Notes under the pieces: generated by a model | What the model saw: only the letters and a program-made list of their open reading frames with translations | Database searches by the model: none | Told to the model about the DNA's origin: nothing | Made by a program: the position numbers and the translations under genes | Assembly (NCBI GenBank): GCA_030682715.1 | Contig: JAUXNQ010000044.1 | Location: 1-55,826 of the forward strand | Direction of reading: 5' to 3' | From: Methylotenera sp. | GTDB lineage: Bacteria; Pseudomonadota; Gammaproteobacteria; Burkholderiales; Methylophilaceae | DNA length: 55,826 bases | Shown: positions 8,507-17,906 of the stretch, in pieces | Layout of the letters: every line of letters starts with the position of its first letter | How positions within the stretch are numbered: position 1 is the first letter of the stretch

Positions 8507-9691
8507 ATGACTGATGAAAAAACCAATTCAGAAAACACTGGCACGGAAACTTGGATTTCGCTTACAGATCCGGATTATTCTGCAAGCGAACTAGCTGCGA
8601 TTGAAACTGTACTCAATCGAGCATCACAAATTGATGGGCATATCACCAAGGCATTTGAAATGGCTTTTGCCTCCTACATTGGGCGTCGCCATGCGATTGC
8701 GGTGAGTAGTGGCACGATTGGTATTTTATTAGCGCTAAAGGCGTCTGGTATTGGCGATGACGATGAAGTCATCACTTCAGGCTATAGCTGGCGACAAAGC
8801 GCTCAAGCAATTTCATGGGTGGGCGCTAGGCCAGTTCTAGCTGAGATTGATTACTGGTCACAAACACTCTCTCCCGACAAAGCGGCTGATAAAATTACGC
8901 CTAAGACCCGTGCAATTATTGCCACCAATGTAAATGGTCACCCTGCTGATTGGGATAAATTGCAAGATTTAGCTAAGAAGTCTTCAGTTCTGTTGATTGA
9001 AGACTCCACTGAAGCGATAGGCTCAAGCTACCAAGGTAAAACGGTGGGTAACTTTGGTGACGTATCTATTTTCGATTTTTCACAACTTTCACCATTATGT
9101 TGTGGGCAAGCAGGCATAATAGTCACCGATGATGACACGCTTGCGCTTAAATTACGTCATTACAGAAACCGTCAAAGACAAGACCGCAGCTCACTTACAG
9201 CCACACTACGCCCTCCATTAGAAGCTGGAATTTCAGACATCACTGCTGCACTAGGTTTAGCTCAATTACAACGCTTACCTGAAACTTTAGCAAAACGTAA
9301 ACAGGTTGAAGCTTGGTATCAGGCACAGATTTCTAGCTTTGAAGGCATCAAACCTCCTTACATAGCGCCTGGCGTTGATGAAGTACATTGGTTTCTATAC
9401 ACAGTACATTTAGGCACGCGCTTTAGTGCAAGTAGCCGCGATGCTTTGGTCGATGACTTGGAAACAGAGTTGGTTGAAGCTTCGGCATATTGCCAACCGC
9501 TTCATTTGCAACGCGCTTATATCGAACTTTATGGCTACAGAAAAGGTGATCTAAAAGTCACCGAAAAAGTTGCAGACCGGGCAATCGCTCTACCTTTCCA
9601 TGGACAGATCACTGAAGGCCAAGTGGCCTTTATCGTTAAAACAGCTAAAGACGCCTCTATTAATGTCGGCGCTGGCGCGGCTATTTATTAG
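8507..9691 (+). CDS. DegT/DnrJ/EryC1/StrS-like PLP-fold protein lacking the catalytic lysine
   Basis: This 394-aa protein has the fold-type I architecture of sugar aminotransferases: AVSSGTIGILLALKASGIG (about 65-83), the cofactor aspartate in LIEDSTEAIG (163-172) and GNFGD (181-185). In family members the next block is FSFHxxKN, where the Lys holds PLP. Here it reads FDFSQLSPLCCG (189-200), with Ser195 at the Lys position. The protein may be a non-aminotransferase variant, a dehydratase-like enzyme or a non-catalytic partner. The start at 8507 is the first ATG. It is embedded in the nifB operon between nifT and a SIR2-like gene. Confidence 0.8.
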   Translation: MTDEKTNSENTGTETWISLTDPDYSASELAAIETVLNRASQIDGHITKAFEMAFASYIGRRHAIAVSSGTIGILLALKASGIGDDDEVITSGYSWRQSAQAISWVGARPVLAEIDYWSQTLSPDKAADKITPKTRAIIATNVNGHPADWDKLQDLAKKSSVLLIEDSTEAIGSSYQGKTVGNFGDVSIFDFSQLSPLCCGQAGIIVTDDDTLALKLRHYRNRQRQDRSSLTATLRPPLEAGISDITAALGLAQLQRLPETLAKRKQVEAWYQAQISSFEGIKPPYIAPGVDEVHWFLYTVHLGTRFSASSRDALVDDLETELVEASAYCQPLHLQRAYIELYGYRKGDLKVTEKVADRAIALPFHGQITEGQVAFIVKTAKDASINVGAGAAIY

Positions 9692-9722
9692 TCATTCAAT
9701 TATTAAGTTAAGGACATTCAAA

Positions 9723-10577
9723 ATGATCAGCTCCAAACTACAAGAAATATCACTAGCGCTAGCCACTGGCTCAGCAGTGCCTTACTTGGGCCCTAGTGTA
9801 CTTTCATTAGATGCCGCTACTTGTTATGTGCCAGCAACACCTGAAGAGTTGGTGAAATTACTTACATCCAAAGTGAGCGTGCCACACAAAATTCGCAACA
9901 ACCTCACAGCGGCAGCCCAGTTTATTGAGAATTTTAAGCATCGCAAATCAGTTGTCAGTTTAATGTCGGATGCTTATACGCCAAGCGTTGAGCCTAACGC
10001 ACTGCATGGATATATAGCAGAGATTAGCAAGAAACCATTGTTGATAGTAGATACTTGGTACGATGATGCCATGTCAAAAGCACTTACTGGGCATGCTAAT
10101 TGGGGGCAAATCCAAGGTCTATCTCAATCTGAGCATTTTGGTCATTGGGTAAATTATTTTGATGATCATGGCAACGAGACACAAGCTTCAGAAGCTGATG
10201 CATGGTCTGTTGTGTTATATAAACCGCTAGGTTCAATTGCACCAGCTAAAAATTTCATTATTTCAGATTCTGACTTCGTTGAAGTGCTTACGGAAATAGA
10301 CATTCAGACGCCTATCCCACCTCGCGTTCAAGAGTTAAGAACTGGGGCTAATTTTTTGTTCTTGGGTTGCCGGTTTAACAACCAACTCGCACGCACCTAC
10401 GCAAGACAAATTATGAAACGATCATCTGATATACATTGGGCGGTAATTGAAGGTCCGTTAACACGTATGGAGAAGAAATTCATTGCAGAACAAAATATTA
10501 CACAGATTGATATGCCATTAGATGAATTTGTTAAATGGCTTAAATCTGGAAAAATTACCCAAGCACTTGCCGCTTAA
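9723..10577 (+). CDS. SIR2-like domain protein of the nif cluster
   Basis: This 284-aa protein starts at the ATG at 9723, after AAGGA. The N-terminus ALATGSAVPYLGPSVL resembles the nucleotide-binding entry of SIR2-like proteins. The later segment GANFLFLGCRFNNQLARTYA resembles the typical SIR2_2 'FLGYSFxD' block. NAD binding or cleavage is possible but not demonstrated. It lies in the nifB operon, away from the second NAD-using system (draTG) on the other strand. The assignment rests on motif resemblance. Confidence 0.65.
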   Translation: MISSKLQEISLALATGSAVPYLGPSVLSLDAATCYVPATPEELVKLLTSKVSVPHKIRNNLTAAAQFIENFKHRKSVVSLMSDAYTPSVEPNALHGYIAEISKKPLLIVDTWYDDAMSKALTGHANWGQIQGLSQSEHFGHWVNYFDDHGNETQASEADAWSVVLYKPLGSIAPAKNFIISDSDFVEVLTEIDIQTPIPPRVQELRTGANFLFLGCRFNNQLARTYARQIMKRSSDIHWAVIEGPLTRMEKKFIAEQNITQIDMPLDEFVKWLKSGKITQALAA

Positions 10578-10600
10578 AATTAAATTAAAAGGAATTTTTT

Positions 10601-10831
10601 ATGCCATTATTTGATTTTCATTGTGCCAAGTGCAATAAAACTTTTGAGTTATTGATAAAAGCTTCTAGCACACCAAGCTGCCCAGAATGTGGTGGTGAGG
10701 TAGCCAAGCAGGTTTCATGCCCTGTCGCGCCCGGTCAAAGTGCGGGCATCATTGCCAATGCCCGTAAACGCGCTGCCAGTGAAGGACACTTTAGTAATTA
10801 CAAGCCTTTGGAACGTCCGAAAACTAGATAA
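10601..10831 (+). CDS. FmdB-type zinc-ribbon protein
   Basis: This 76-aa protein begins MPLFDFHCAKCNKTFELL and has CxxC pairs at C8-C11 and CPEC further on, the FmdB/zinc-ribbon pattern. It is the last gene of the nifB operon, 23 nt after the SIR2-like gene. Family members are putative regulatory or metal-binding proteins; its role here is unknown. Confidence 0.8.
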   Translation: MPLFDFHCAKCNKTFELLIKASSTPSCPECGGEVAKQVSCPVAPGQSAGIIANARKRAASEGHFSNYKPLERPKTR

Positions 10832-10936
10832 AAAATAATTAAAGGGTATATCAATAATACATTTGAAGAAATATCCTAAAGTAAGTTATCTATCGTACGG
10901 CTTGCCCTACGCAAACTTTTTATCTTTACGGTGAAA

Positions 10937-11134
10937 TCAGGCAGCAACTGGCATGATGCCAGTTGAACAGCCCTCATGCGCATCACGCAAACACTGCTTG
11001 GCGCAACTTGCGCAACGACCACATTCCATCGTTACTCCCAGTTGGCTACGCAAATCCTTGAGAGTCTTAGCGCCTTGATGTGCTGCCTGATGGATTTGTC
11101 GCTCTGTTACGGCCTGGCAAACGCAAACATACAT
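10937..11134 (-). CDS. bfd: Bacterioferritin-associated ferredoxin
   Basis: This 65-aa [2Fe-2S] protein has the Bfd cysteine pattern CVC near the N-terminus and CGRCASC in the middle. Bfd reduces the iron core of bacterioferritin to release iron. It lies downstream of two bacterioferritin genes on the same strand, with about 115 nt between, so it may have its own promoter. It could supply iron for nitrogenase metalloclusters. Confidence 0.92.
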   Translation of the reverse strand: MYVCVCQAVTERQIHQAAHQGAKTLKDLRSQLGVTMECGRCASCAKQCLRDAHEGCSTGIMPVAA

Positions 11135-11172
11135 TTAAGTACACCTCTTTATATTAGAAACATCACTTATAT

Positions 11173-11191
11173 AGGAATGATTCTTATTTAT
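11173..11191 (-). promoter_or_regulatory. Possible Fur box upstream of bfd
   Basis: Read on the minus strand, this 19-nt stretch contains AAGAATCATT and matches the 19-bp Fur consensus at about 11 positions. It lies about 40 nt upstream of the bfd start. The match is weak. Confidence 0.3.
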
Positions 11192-11248
11192 ATTTGGTTT
11201 GATGTCAAGTGTGTTAAGAAAATACCCAATAACAAGTCCATCAGTCCA

Positions 11249-11731
11249 TCAGCCCTCTTCAGACTGCATATGGGATTGTAGGTAATTGGGCAGGGTAACG
11301 TCCACAATCAACGTTTGCTGGGTTTCGAGCCAGTCAATCGCTTCTTCACATTGTTCCAGCAACTCCTCAAGTAAGTCACGGCTGACGTAATCTTGGAGCG
11401 CTTCGCACAGCGCAACAGCCTCAATTAGTAAAGGACGCTGGATATCCTTCTCGTACTTCAAGTCACCATTCAGGCATTCGATGACATGCTCGCCAATCAT
11501 TAACTTACCTAAGTTCTGCAGATTAGGTAGCCCTTCCAGAAACAGAACACGCTCAATCACTTCGTCGGCTTCTTTCATCACCCGAATCGACTGTTTGTAT
11601 TGGTAATCATTGAGTTTCTCTAGCCCCCAGTTGCGAAACATGCGGGCATGCAGAAAATATTGGTTGATAGCTGTCAGCTCGTTCGTGAGTACTTTATTAA
11701 GAATATCAATAACTTTTTTTTCGCCTTTCAT
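11249..11731 (-). CDS. bfr: Bacterioferritin subunit, haem-binding, ferroxidase-deficient
   Basis: This 160-aa subunit keeps the haem ligand Met52 and Glu18 and Glu94. The other di-iron ferroxidase ligands are changed: position 51 is Val, 54 is Glu, and the E127/H130 equivalents (128 and 131 here) are Cys and Ala. By itself it should not oxidise iron efficiently. It lies 11 nt downstream of the second bfr gene, which has the opposite defect, so a mixed 24-mer is likely. Confidence 0.9.
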   Translation of the reverse strand: MKGEKKVIDILNKVLTNELTAINQYFLHARMFRNWGLEKLNDYQYKQSIRVMKEADEVIERVLFLEGLPNLQNLGKLMIGEHVIECLNGDLKYEKDIQRPLLIEAVALCEALQDYVSRDLLEELLEQCEEAIDWLETQQTLIVDVTLPNYLQSHMQSEEG

Positions 11732-11742
11732 GGTTTTTTCTC

Positions 11743-12222
11743 CTAGAGTCCTGGCTTCATCTGGCTTTGTTGGTAATTGGCCAGGCCGACCAGATCAATC
11801 AAGCGAACCTGCTGCTCCAGCCAGTAGGCATGGTCCATTTCCGTATCATCCAGTTGCACTTTCAGCATGTCGCGCGACACGTAATCCTGAGCGATTTCAC
11901 ATGCAGCAATGGCTTTCTTTAGCTCGTCGACAACATGATATTCCACCGCCAGATCGGCCTTGAGCATTTCCGGCACCGTCTCGCCCACTGTGATAGGCAG
12001 GCGCTTGACTACGTTAGGCGCGCCTTCCAAAAAAAGAATACGCTGAATCAAGGCGCGCGCATGCAAACGCTCATGTTCAGACTCATGCAGAGATTTTTCT
12101 GCGAGATGCGCGAAGCCGAAGTTGGCGTACATTTCTCCATGGATTAGATATTGATCTACTGCGGCAAGCTCCCCGGCCAACAAATCGTTGAGTATTCCTA
12201 TGATATTTTTATCGCCTTGCAT
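11743..12222 (-). CDS. bfr: Bacterioferritin subunit, ferroxidase-competent, lacking haem ligand
   Basis: This 159-aa subunit has all the ferroxidase ligands: Glu18, Glu51, His54, Glu94 and the ExxH pair (Glu128, His131, offset by one). The haem Met52 is replaced by Arg. It is preceded by a strong GGAGG and is the first gene of the pair. It probably co-assembles with the neighbouring haem-type subunit. Confidence 0.9.
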   Translation of the reverse strand: MQGDKNIIGILNDLLAGELAAVDQYLIHGEMYANFGFAHLAEKSLHESEHERLHARALIQRILFLEGAPNVVKRLPITVGETVPEMLKADLAVEYHVVDELKKAIAACEIAQDYVSRDMLKVQLDDTEMDHAYWLEQQVRLIDLVGLANYQQSQMKPGL

Positions 12223-12360
12223 GATGCCTCCTTGTATGTGAATAGCCGAAGCTATATAAAAACGGAATATTAGGATCGTACTCCAGATAGCAGTCGATAT
12301 TAAGTACAGCCCTAAAAATTATTCTAATTACCATGTGCAGAAGTATGTGACTTTGCCTCT

Positions 12361-12753
12361 TTACCCACACAAATAATGCTCTAAATTGCTTTCTTTCGTT
12401 TTGTTTAAACCTAACCAAGCACCCACCACCTCATGTTCAAAACCTACTTCGAATCGACCATTAGCGGCAATAAGCGGACGTCGTATCAATATTGGTTCTG
12501 CAAGCATCATCTCAAGCGCTTTCTCAGCTTGAATCTGCTCAGGAACCACTTTTCCTGACTTTACTTTCGGTGCGGCTCGATTGAACCATTCAGCCACAGG
12601 TCGGTTTCCAAAGAATGTAAGCAACCGTTCATTCGTCCAAGCTTCTGTTAGTATGCTTTTAGCCCATACTGTATGACCAGCAGCGGCTAACATCATTTTT
12701 TGTTTAGTATTGTTAGCGCAACCAGGTTTCTCATAAAAAAGTATCATAGTCAT
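12361..12753 (-). CDS. nifO: Nitrogenase-associated ArsC/Spx-like protein (NifO)
   Basis: This 130-aa thioredoxin-fold protein of the ArsC family has ILFYEKPGCANNTKQKMML at the N-terminus, with a single Cys at the ArsC position. The segment LIRRPLIAANGRFEVGFE is typical of the family. Nif-linked members are called NifO. The gene overlaps the end of draG by 4 nt, so it is the last member of the gnd-draTG operon. Confidence 0.85.
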   Translation of the reverse strand: MTMILFYEKPGCANNTKQKMMLAAAGHTVWAKSILTEAWTNERLLTFFGNRPVAEWFNRAAPKVKSGKVVPEQIQAEKALEMMLAEPILIRRPLIAANGRFEVGFEHEVVGAWLGLNKTKESNLEHYLCG

Positions 12754-13658
12754 TTTATAACTCCTTTCATTAACTCGTTTGTCTGATATTCAATTTCTGT
12801 TTTTACTTTTGTATCAAGCTTATCCAGCCAACGCTGCGGAATCGCTGATACGCCATATAATGCACCTGCCAACATGCCAACAATAGCGCCTGTAGTATCT
12901 GCATCCTCACCACAATTTACTGTGGCAACGACGCAATCTTCAAAATTGTTGGTACTAAAAAATTGATGCATCACTGTTTGCATGGTGTCCACAATATATC
13001 CGCTGGCACGACCTGGATATGGGAAATAGCGAAATTGCGGGTGCCTAGCAATTAAATTATTTACTAAGGTCAGGCAGGATTCTATGCCCTGCCCGGCTAA
13101 CAAAACATGCACCATGCGGCCTAATGTTAAAGTTGCGGCATCAGAAAGTGGGCTGTAATGCGTAATATGAGCTTGCTCGATAGCAGCAATCTCAAAGGCT
13201 GAATCGTCACCATAAGTTGCTAAGGCAATGGGTAAAATGCGCATTGCAGCGCCATTGCCACCATCTGCCTCACTCTCTACACCATGCAATGATCCATCCA
13301 ACATAAAACGTCGAATGCCTCGGCGACAGGTGTTGCCTACATCAATCGGATAATGTTTTAGCCATTCAGCAAATTGCGTAGCCGCTGTGTTTGCGTTCCA
13401 TCCACCTGCCTCAATCCACGCACGGCCAAGATAAAGCGACATTTCTGTATCATCAGTCACCTGCCCAGGCTTGAGCTTAAGCCAACCGCCGCCTGTCATT
13501 TCTTTATGTCCACCACGATGGGCGATTTCTCGCTTGGTTAGAAACTCTATGGGTGCCCCTAAAGCATCGCCCACGGCCAAACCTAAATACGCTCCTAGCG
13601 CTCGACTTTTTAGGTCTGGTGAAACGTGGTATTTAACATTATTCGTACTGTTAGGCAT
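12750..13658 (-). CDS. draG: DraG, dinitrogenase reductase-activating ADP-ribosylglycohydrolase
   Basis: DraG removes ADP-ribose from an arginine of NifH and restores activity. The 302-aa protein shows the di-metal motifs GLAVGDALGAPIEF near the N-terminus, TDDTEMS in the middle and GEDADTTGAIVG near the C-terminus. It overlaps draT by 8 nt. Substrate Arg102 is present in the NifH encoded at 16961-17836. Confidence 0.94.
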   Translation of the reverse strand: MPNSTNNVKYHVSPDLKSRALGAYLGLAVGDALGAPIEFLTKREIAHRGGHKEMTGGGWLKLKPGQVTDDTEMSLYLGRAWIEAGGWNANTAATQFAEWLKHYPIDVGNTCRRGIRRFMLDGSLHGVESEADGGNGAAMRILPIALATYGDDSAFEIAAIEQAHITHYSPLSDAATLTLGRMVHVLLAGQGIESCLTLVNNLIARHPQFRYFPYPGRASGYIVDTMQTVMHQFFSTNNFEDCVVATVNCGEDADTTGAIVGMLAGALYGVSAIPQRWLDKLDTKVKTEIEYQTNELMKGVIK

Positions 13659-14478
13659 AACTTGCTTTCACCCTATAATCACCACCCAATGCTAAAACTT
13701 CACCTTCACCACTAAGTACTGGCTTCTCTAGTAAATCAGGAAAAAATAGCAACTTAACTACTGGTACTTTAACTTCAAGTATCCAGTCACCAAACTCATC
13801 TGCGCGTTCGCGTGATGATGTAAACGAAACAAGATTATTCAATCTAAGAATACAATCACCTTTTTCCAACTTGGTTTTGGTCATGGTTGGTTCGTCATTA
13901 CTATTAACGCCTCTCCACAAAGTAATCCAGTCACGTGCTGGAAAGCCGTATTTATTAATCACGAATTGGCAGTATTCATACAATAAATCTAATTGCATAT
14001 GAATGCTGTTGTTATGAAAGCGACTTGAGTATTTTTCTTCCAAATAATGCACCCACGCTTCTGATGGATACTGGTGTAATGGGGCTTTATGAAAAGTGGG
14101 CGTGAGTCCAAAACGACTTTCTACCCAACCTTTTAACACCGCACCTTGAGGGCTATTGGAATCAAAACCCCAGCCTTCCAATAATTTGAGATAGCTAGGA
14201 CGAAAGCGTCTAACTTCTGCATGTTCAATCTCATACTCACTAGGCTTTAATTGAAACACAATGTCAAGATAACGACGGAATTTCTCAGCACATTCCTTAC
14301 GGCTAACTGCATCTTCGAGTAATCGAAACAAACCTCGATGTGTCTCTCGTGCACCTGCGATTCTTAATGTTTGTGGGTAATCATTAAATTCTGTTGAAGC
14401 CAGTAACCACGAGGGGATTCCAACTAGATTTGTTGAATACCAATCTCGCGGGTTACTATACTTATCAGTTTCAGCCAT
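13651..14478 (-). CDS. draT: DraT, NAD+-dinitrogenase-reductase ADP-ribosyltransferase
   Basis: DraT inactivates NifH by ADP-ribosylation, normally after ammonium or energy limitation. The 275-aa protein starts MAETDKYSNPRDWYSTNLVG. It contains the R-S-E triad seen in this ADP-ribosyltransferase class: TLWRGVN, SFTSSRERA and GEGEVLALGG. Its neighbours are draG and an unknown 196-aa gene. The operon's sigma-54 promoter lies upstream of gnd. Confidence 0.94.
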   Translation of the reverse strand: MAETDKYSNPRDWYSTNLVGIPSWLLASTEFNDYPQTLRIAGARETHRGLFRLLEDAVSRKECAEKFRRYLDIVFQLKPSEYEIEHAEVRRFRPSYLKLLEGWGFDSNSPQGAVLKGWVESRFGLTPTFHKAPLHQYPSEAWVHYLEEKYSSRFHNNSIHMQLDLLYEYCQFVINKYGFPARDWITLWRGVNSNDEPTMTKTKLEKGDCILRLNNLVSFTSSRERADEFGDWILEVKVPVVKLLFFPDLLEKPVLSGEGEVLALGGDYRVKASYA

Positions 14479-14537
14479 AAGATTTCACTTCAGACCTATG
14501 GCCTTGGCTTTAAACCTTGCTCTTAATAGCAAGCCGC

Positions 14538-15128
14538 CTAAACTGGGCGATTTTCATTTGGATTACGTACAGGACCCATTAATTTTAGGCCCTCCTCATA
14601 GGTAATCACTGGGTAATTTGCTGTGAATTTAAGTGCTTTATCCGCAATAATATCTAGCTTAGTTGCGGTGTCTAGTTTTTTAAGATCTACTTTTTCTATA
14701 CGTAAAAGTTCAAGCAATTCGTTATAAACCGTAGCTTCATCAAGTGGATAAATAAAGAACGTAGCACCACCTAAATTCACCTGGTATTTTTTCAACAAAT
14801 CAATGTTGTTGCAGAACACAAAATACTTGCCATCTGCTTGCAAAGTGTCACCTAAGGCTTCAGCCAACATATTTAAATAACCGAAAGATAACAGATAGCC
14901 TGCAAAAAATGGGATGCCTTTTTCACCTTCTGTAGCTATCGCCATCACTTGATCTGCAGTGACCTCTGGAGGCCTAGCTTCATCTGCTAGTTGCTCCGCA
15001 AACTTAAGGGCAATTTCACCACGAAAACCAAAGCGGCCTTTTGTGGGAGTAGCAGCTTTTAGTACTGGGTTTTGTAGGCGTTTTTCGGCCTCTAATCTAG
15101 CAAAAGCGGTTTGTTCTAACGTGGTCAT
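14538..15128 (-). CDS. Unknown protein of the draTG operon
   Basis: This 196-aa protein was not recognised. It is soluble and mostly helical, with no signal peptide and one cysteine (FVFCNN). It lies between the truncated haemoglobin and draT genes, 15 nt and 59 nt away, in the same orientation, so it is probably co-transcribed. A role in nitrogenase control is inferred only from location. Confidence 0.55.
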   Translation of the reverse strand: MTTLEQTAFARLEAEKRLQNPVLKAATPTKGRFGFRGEIALKFAEQLADEARPPEVTADQVMAIATEGEKGIPFFAGYLLSFGYLNMLAEALGDTLQADGKYFVFCNNIDLLKKYQVNLGGATFFIYPLDEATVYNELLELLRIEKVDLKKLDTATKLDIIADKALKFTANYPVITYEEGLKLMGPVRNPNENRPV

Positions 15129-15143
15129 ACTTGGTTACTCCCT

Positions 15144-15578
15144 TTATTGATTGTTACGTATAAAATCTGCGGTTTTAAAAAAAGACTGCTCTAGTTGCTG
15201 GCGTAGTGTGGCATCTGTGACAATATCTTCCATTGCATGTCGCATGCACAAAATCCAAGCGTCACGCTCGGCTTCACCTATAGGAAAATTCATATGTTTC
15301 TTGCGTAAACTAGGGTGTCCTCGCTCAGCAGAATATATTTTTGGCCCACCTAGCCATTCAGTCAAAAATTTCACTAACACTTGCTTGGTATGGCTGAGAT
15401 CAGCATCGTGCATTGCCCTAATCAGAATAGCTTCAGGTAATGTTTCCATGTAGTAGTAAAACTTATCGACCAATTGAGTAATCGCAGTTTCCCCACCAAT
15501 AGATGTAAAATGTGGATTGGTCATTATCTGAGTCACAGGTTTAAGTGATGCGTATGGATTAGGGTTATCAGCGTTCAT
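15144..15578 (-). CDS. Group II truncated haemoglobin
   Basis: This 144-aa globin has the group II pattern: FTSIGGETAITQLVDKFY at the start, the proximal His95 in RKKHMNFPI and Trp108 (G8). An N-terminal extension of about 22 aa precedes the globin fold. Such proteins bind O2 or NO. It lies between gnd and the dra genes behind a sigma-54 promoter, so it may buffer O2 or NO during N2 fixation (inference). Confidence 0.88.
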   Translation of the reverse strand: MNADNPNPYASLKPVTQIMTNPHFTSIGGETAITQLVDKFYYYMETLPEAILIRAMHDADLSHTKQVLVKFLTEWLGGPKIYSAERGHPSLRKKHMNFPIGEAERDAWILCMRHAMEDIVTDATLRQQLEQSFFKTADFIRNNQ

Positions 15579-15593
15579 TCAAGTAGCCAGAAT

Positions 15594-16502
15594 TTAAGAC
15601 ATCTTGACTGCGTGGCCACCAAAACCATTACGCATCATAGATAGTAGTTTGTAACTATAACCAGTGGCATCTTGGCTTCTGAAACGAGCTTGTAATGCCA
15701 ATGTGAGTACTGGTGCAGCGACCCCCTGTTCTACAGACTCCATCACAGTCCAACGTCCTTCGCCAGAGTCTGCAACATAAGGAGCAATACCAGTGAGTTC
15801 TTGGTCGTCTTTCAATGCGTCTGCTGTCAGGTCGAGCAACCAGCTGCGTACTACTGAGCCATGGCGCCACAATTCGGTGATTTCCGCAAGGTTTAGATTG
15901 AACTCTTCTTTACCTTTAATGAGGTCTAAGCCTTCAGCCATCGCCTGCATCATGCCGTACTCAATACCGTTATGGATCATTTTGGTAAAGTGACCAGAAC
16001 CAACTGGTCCTACGTGTGCCCAACCTCTATTTTCTGCTGGTGCTAATGCTTTTAATATTGGTGTAACTACTGCCGCAACTTCTTTAGTTCCTCCTACCAT
16101 GAGACAGTAACCATTTTCCAAGCCCCAAACACCACCTGAAGTACCAGAATCCATGAAGCCAATACCATGTTCCGCAAGCATTGCACCTCGGCGTTGGCTA
16201 TCTTTATAGTTAGAGTTTCCACCGTCAATAATAATGTCGCCTTTATTAAGTATAGGAATTAAATCTTTGATTTGATTTTCAGTGATGTCTCCAGCTGGCA
16301 ACATCATCCAAACAATTTTTTGTCCTGATAATTTAGACACTGCATCAGCTACAGAACCTGCAGCAATCAAGCCTTCTTCTTTCGCTAACTTATTGACTGT
16401 ATCGGCATTAAAGTCAAAACCAACGACTTCTATCTTATGTCGTAGCAAACGTGTAGCCATATTACCGCCCATTTTTCCCAAACCTATCATTGCTAATTTC
16501 AT
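15594..16502 (-). CDS. gnd: 6-phosphogluconate dehydrogenase, decarboxylating (short type)
   Basis: This enzyme converts 6-phosphogluconate to ribulose 5-phosphate and CO2, with NAD(P)H. The 302-aa short form shows the Rossmann motif GLGKMGGN, then DGGNSNYKDS, SGTSGGVWGLENG and KMIHNGIEYGMM. GGAG precedes the ATG. It heads the trHb-draTG-nifO operon with its own -24/-12 promoter, so it appears to belong to the nif regulon and could supply reductant. It is central to sugar-phosphate oxidation in methylotrophs, which is a weak hint about the host. Confidence 0.93.
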   Translation of the reverse strand: MKLAMIGLGKMGGNMATRLLRHKIEVVGFDFNADTVNKLAKEEGLIAAGSVADAVSKLSGQKIVWMMLPAGDITENQIKDLIPILNKGDIIIDGGNSNYKDSQRRGAMLAEHGIGFMDSGTSGGVWGLENGYCLMVGGTKEVAAVVTPILKALAPAENRGWAHVGPVGSGHFTKMIHNGIEYGMMQAMAEGLDLIKGKEEFNLNLAEITELWRHGSVVRSWLLDLTADALKDDQELTGIAPYVADSGEGRWTVMESVEQGVAAPVLTLALQARFRSQDATGYSYKLLSMMRNGFGGHAVKMS

Positions 16503-16565
16503 TTCATCACTCCTATTGATTCAGCTTATTTGCTGTATTTTGTTGTAATCACATATAGGCTAATA

Positions 16566-16581
16566 AGCAAAGGTGATGCCA
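16566..16581 (-). promoter_or_regulatory. Sigma-54 promoter of the gnd-trHb-draTG-nifO operon
   Basis: On the minus strand the sequence reads TGGCAT-CACCT-TTGCT, keeping GG and GC at the correct spacing. Transcription should start near 16554, about 50 nt before gnd. The TGT-N10-ACA site at 16725-16740 lies about 150 bp upstream and could serve this promoter and nifH. Confidence 0.75.
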
Positions 16582-16724
16582 ACAACCATTAACAGGCATA
16601 ACAATCAAAATAAAATCAATGAAAACAATATGTTGATTAACTACCAATGTCAGCCAGTATGATTCAAACAATATATTTTCCGTTGATTAGATTTTGTTCA
16701 ATACAACACCAAGACGTATGCATT

Positions 16725-16740
16725 TGTAAGGTTTACGACA
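16725..16740. promoter_or_regulatory. NifA upstream activator sequence between gnd and nifH
   Basis: TGT-AAGGTTTACG-ACA is a perfect NifA site. Its distance to the nifH -24 element is about 80 bp. A weaker partner, TGT-TCAATACAAC-ACC, lies at 16695-16710. Both could act in both directions. Confidence 0.85.
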
Positions 16741-16820
16741 GAAACCTGAATTGCTTCAAAAGCCGACATATCTCAAAAAATACATATATATTTCAATGAC
16801 TTAAATTTAATAAAATGCGT

Positions 16821-16836
16821 TGGCACGCACTTTGCT
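16821..16836 (+). promoter_or_regulatory. Sigma-54 promoter of nifHDK
   Basis: TGGCAC-GCACT-TTGCT is a near-consensus -24/-12 element. It predicts a start near 16848 and an untranslated leader of about 113 nt before nifH. Confidence 0.92.
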
Positions 16837-16888
16837 GTGTCTACTTTGCGTGACCGACAAACCATCCGACGGCAGATAAGAAGAGTGA

Positions 16889-17836
<948 letters not shown>

Positions 17837-17848
17837 GTTGTAGTTAAT

Positions 17849-17895
17849 CTAGCGGGGGGTTATGGTTTGTTTTTAAGCCCTGATCTCCCCGCTAG
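17849..17895 (+). other. Stem-loop 1 between nifH and nifD
   Basis: CTAGCGGGG at 17849-17857 pairs perfectly with CCCCGCTAG at 17887-17895 around a 29-nt loop; a G-U and a G-C pair extend the stem. No T-run follows, so it is more likely an mRNA-stabilising or processing element than a full terminator. Confidence 0.65.
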
Positions 17896-17906
17896 CCCTT
17901 TGGCAA

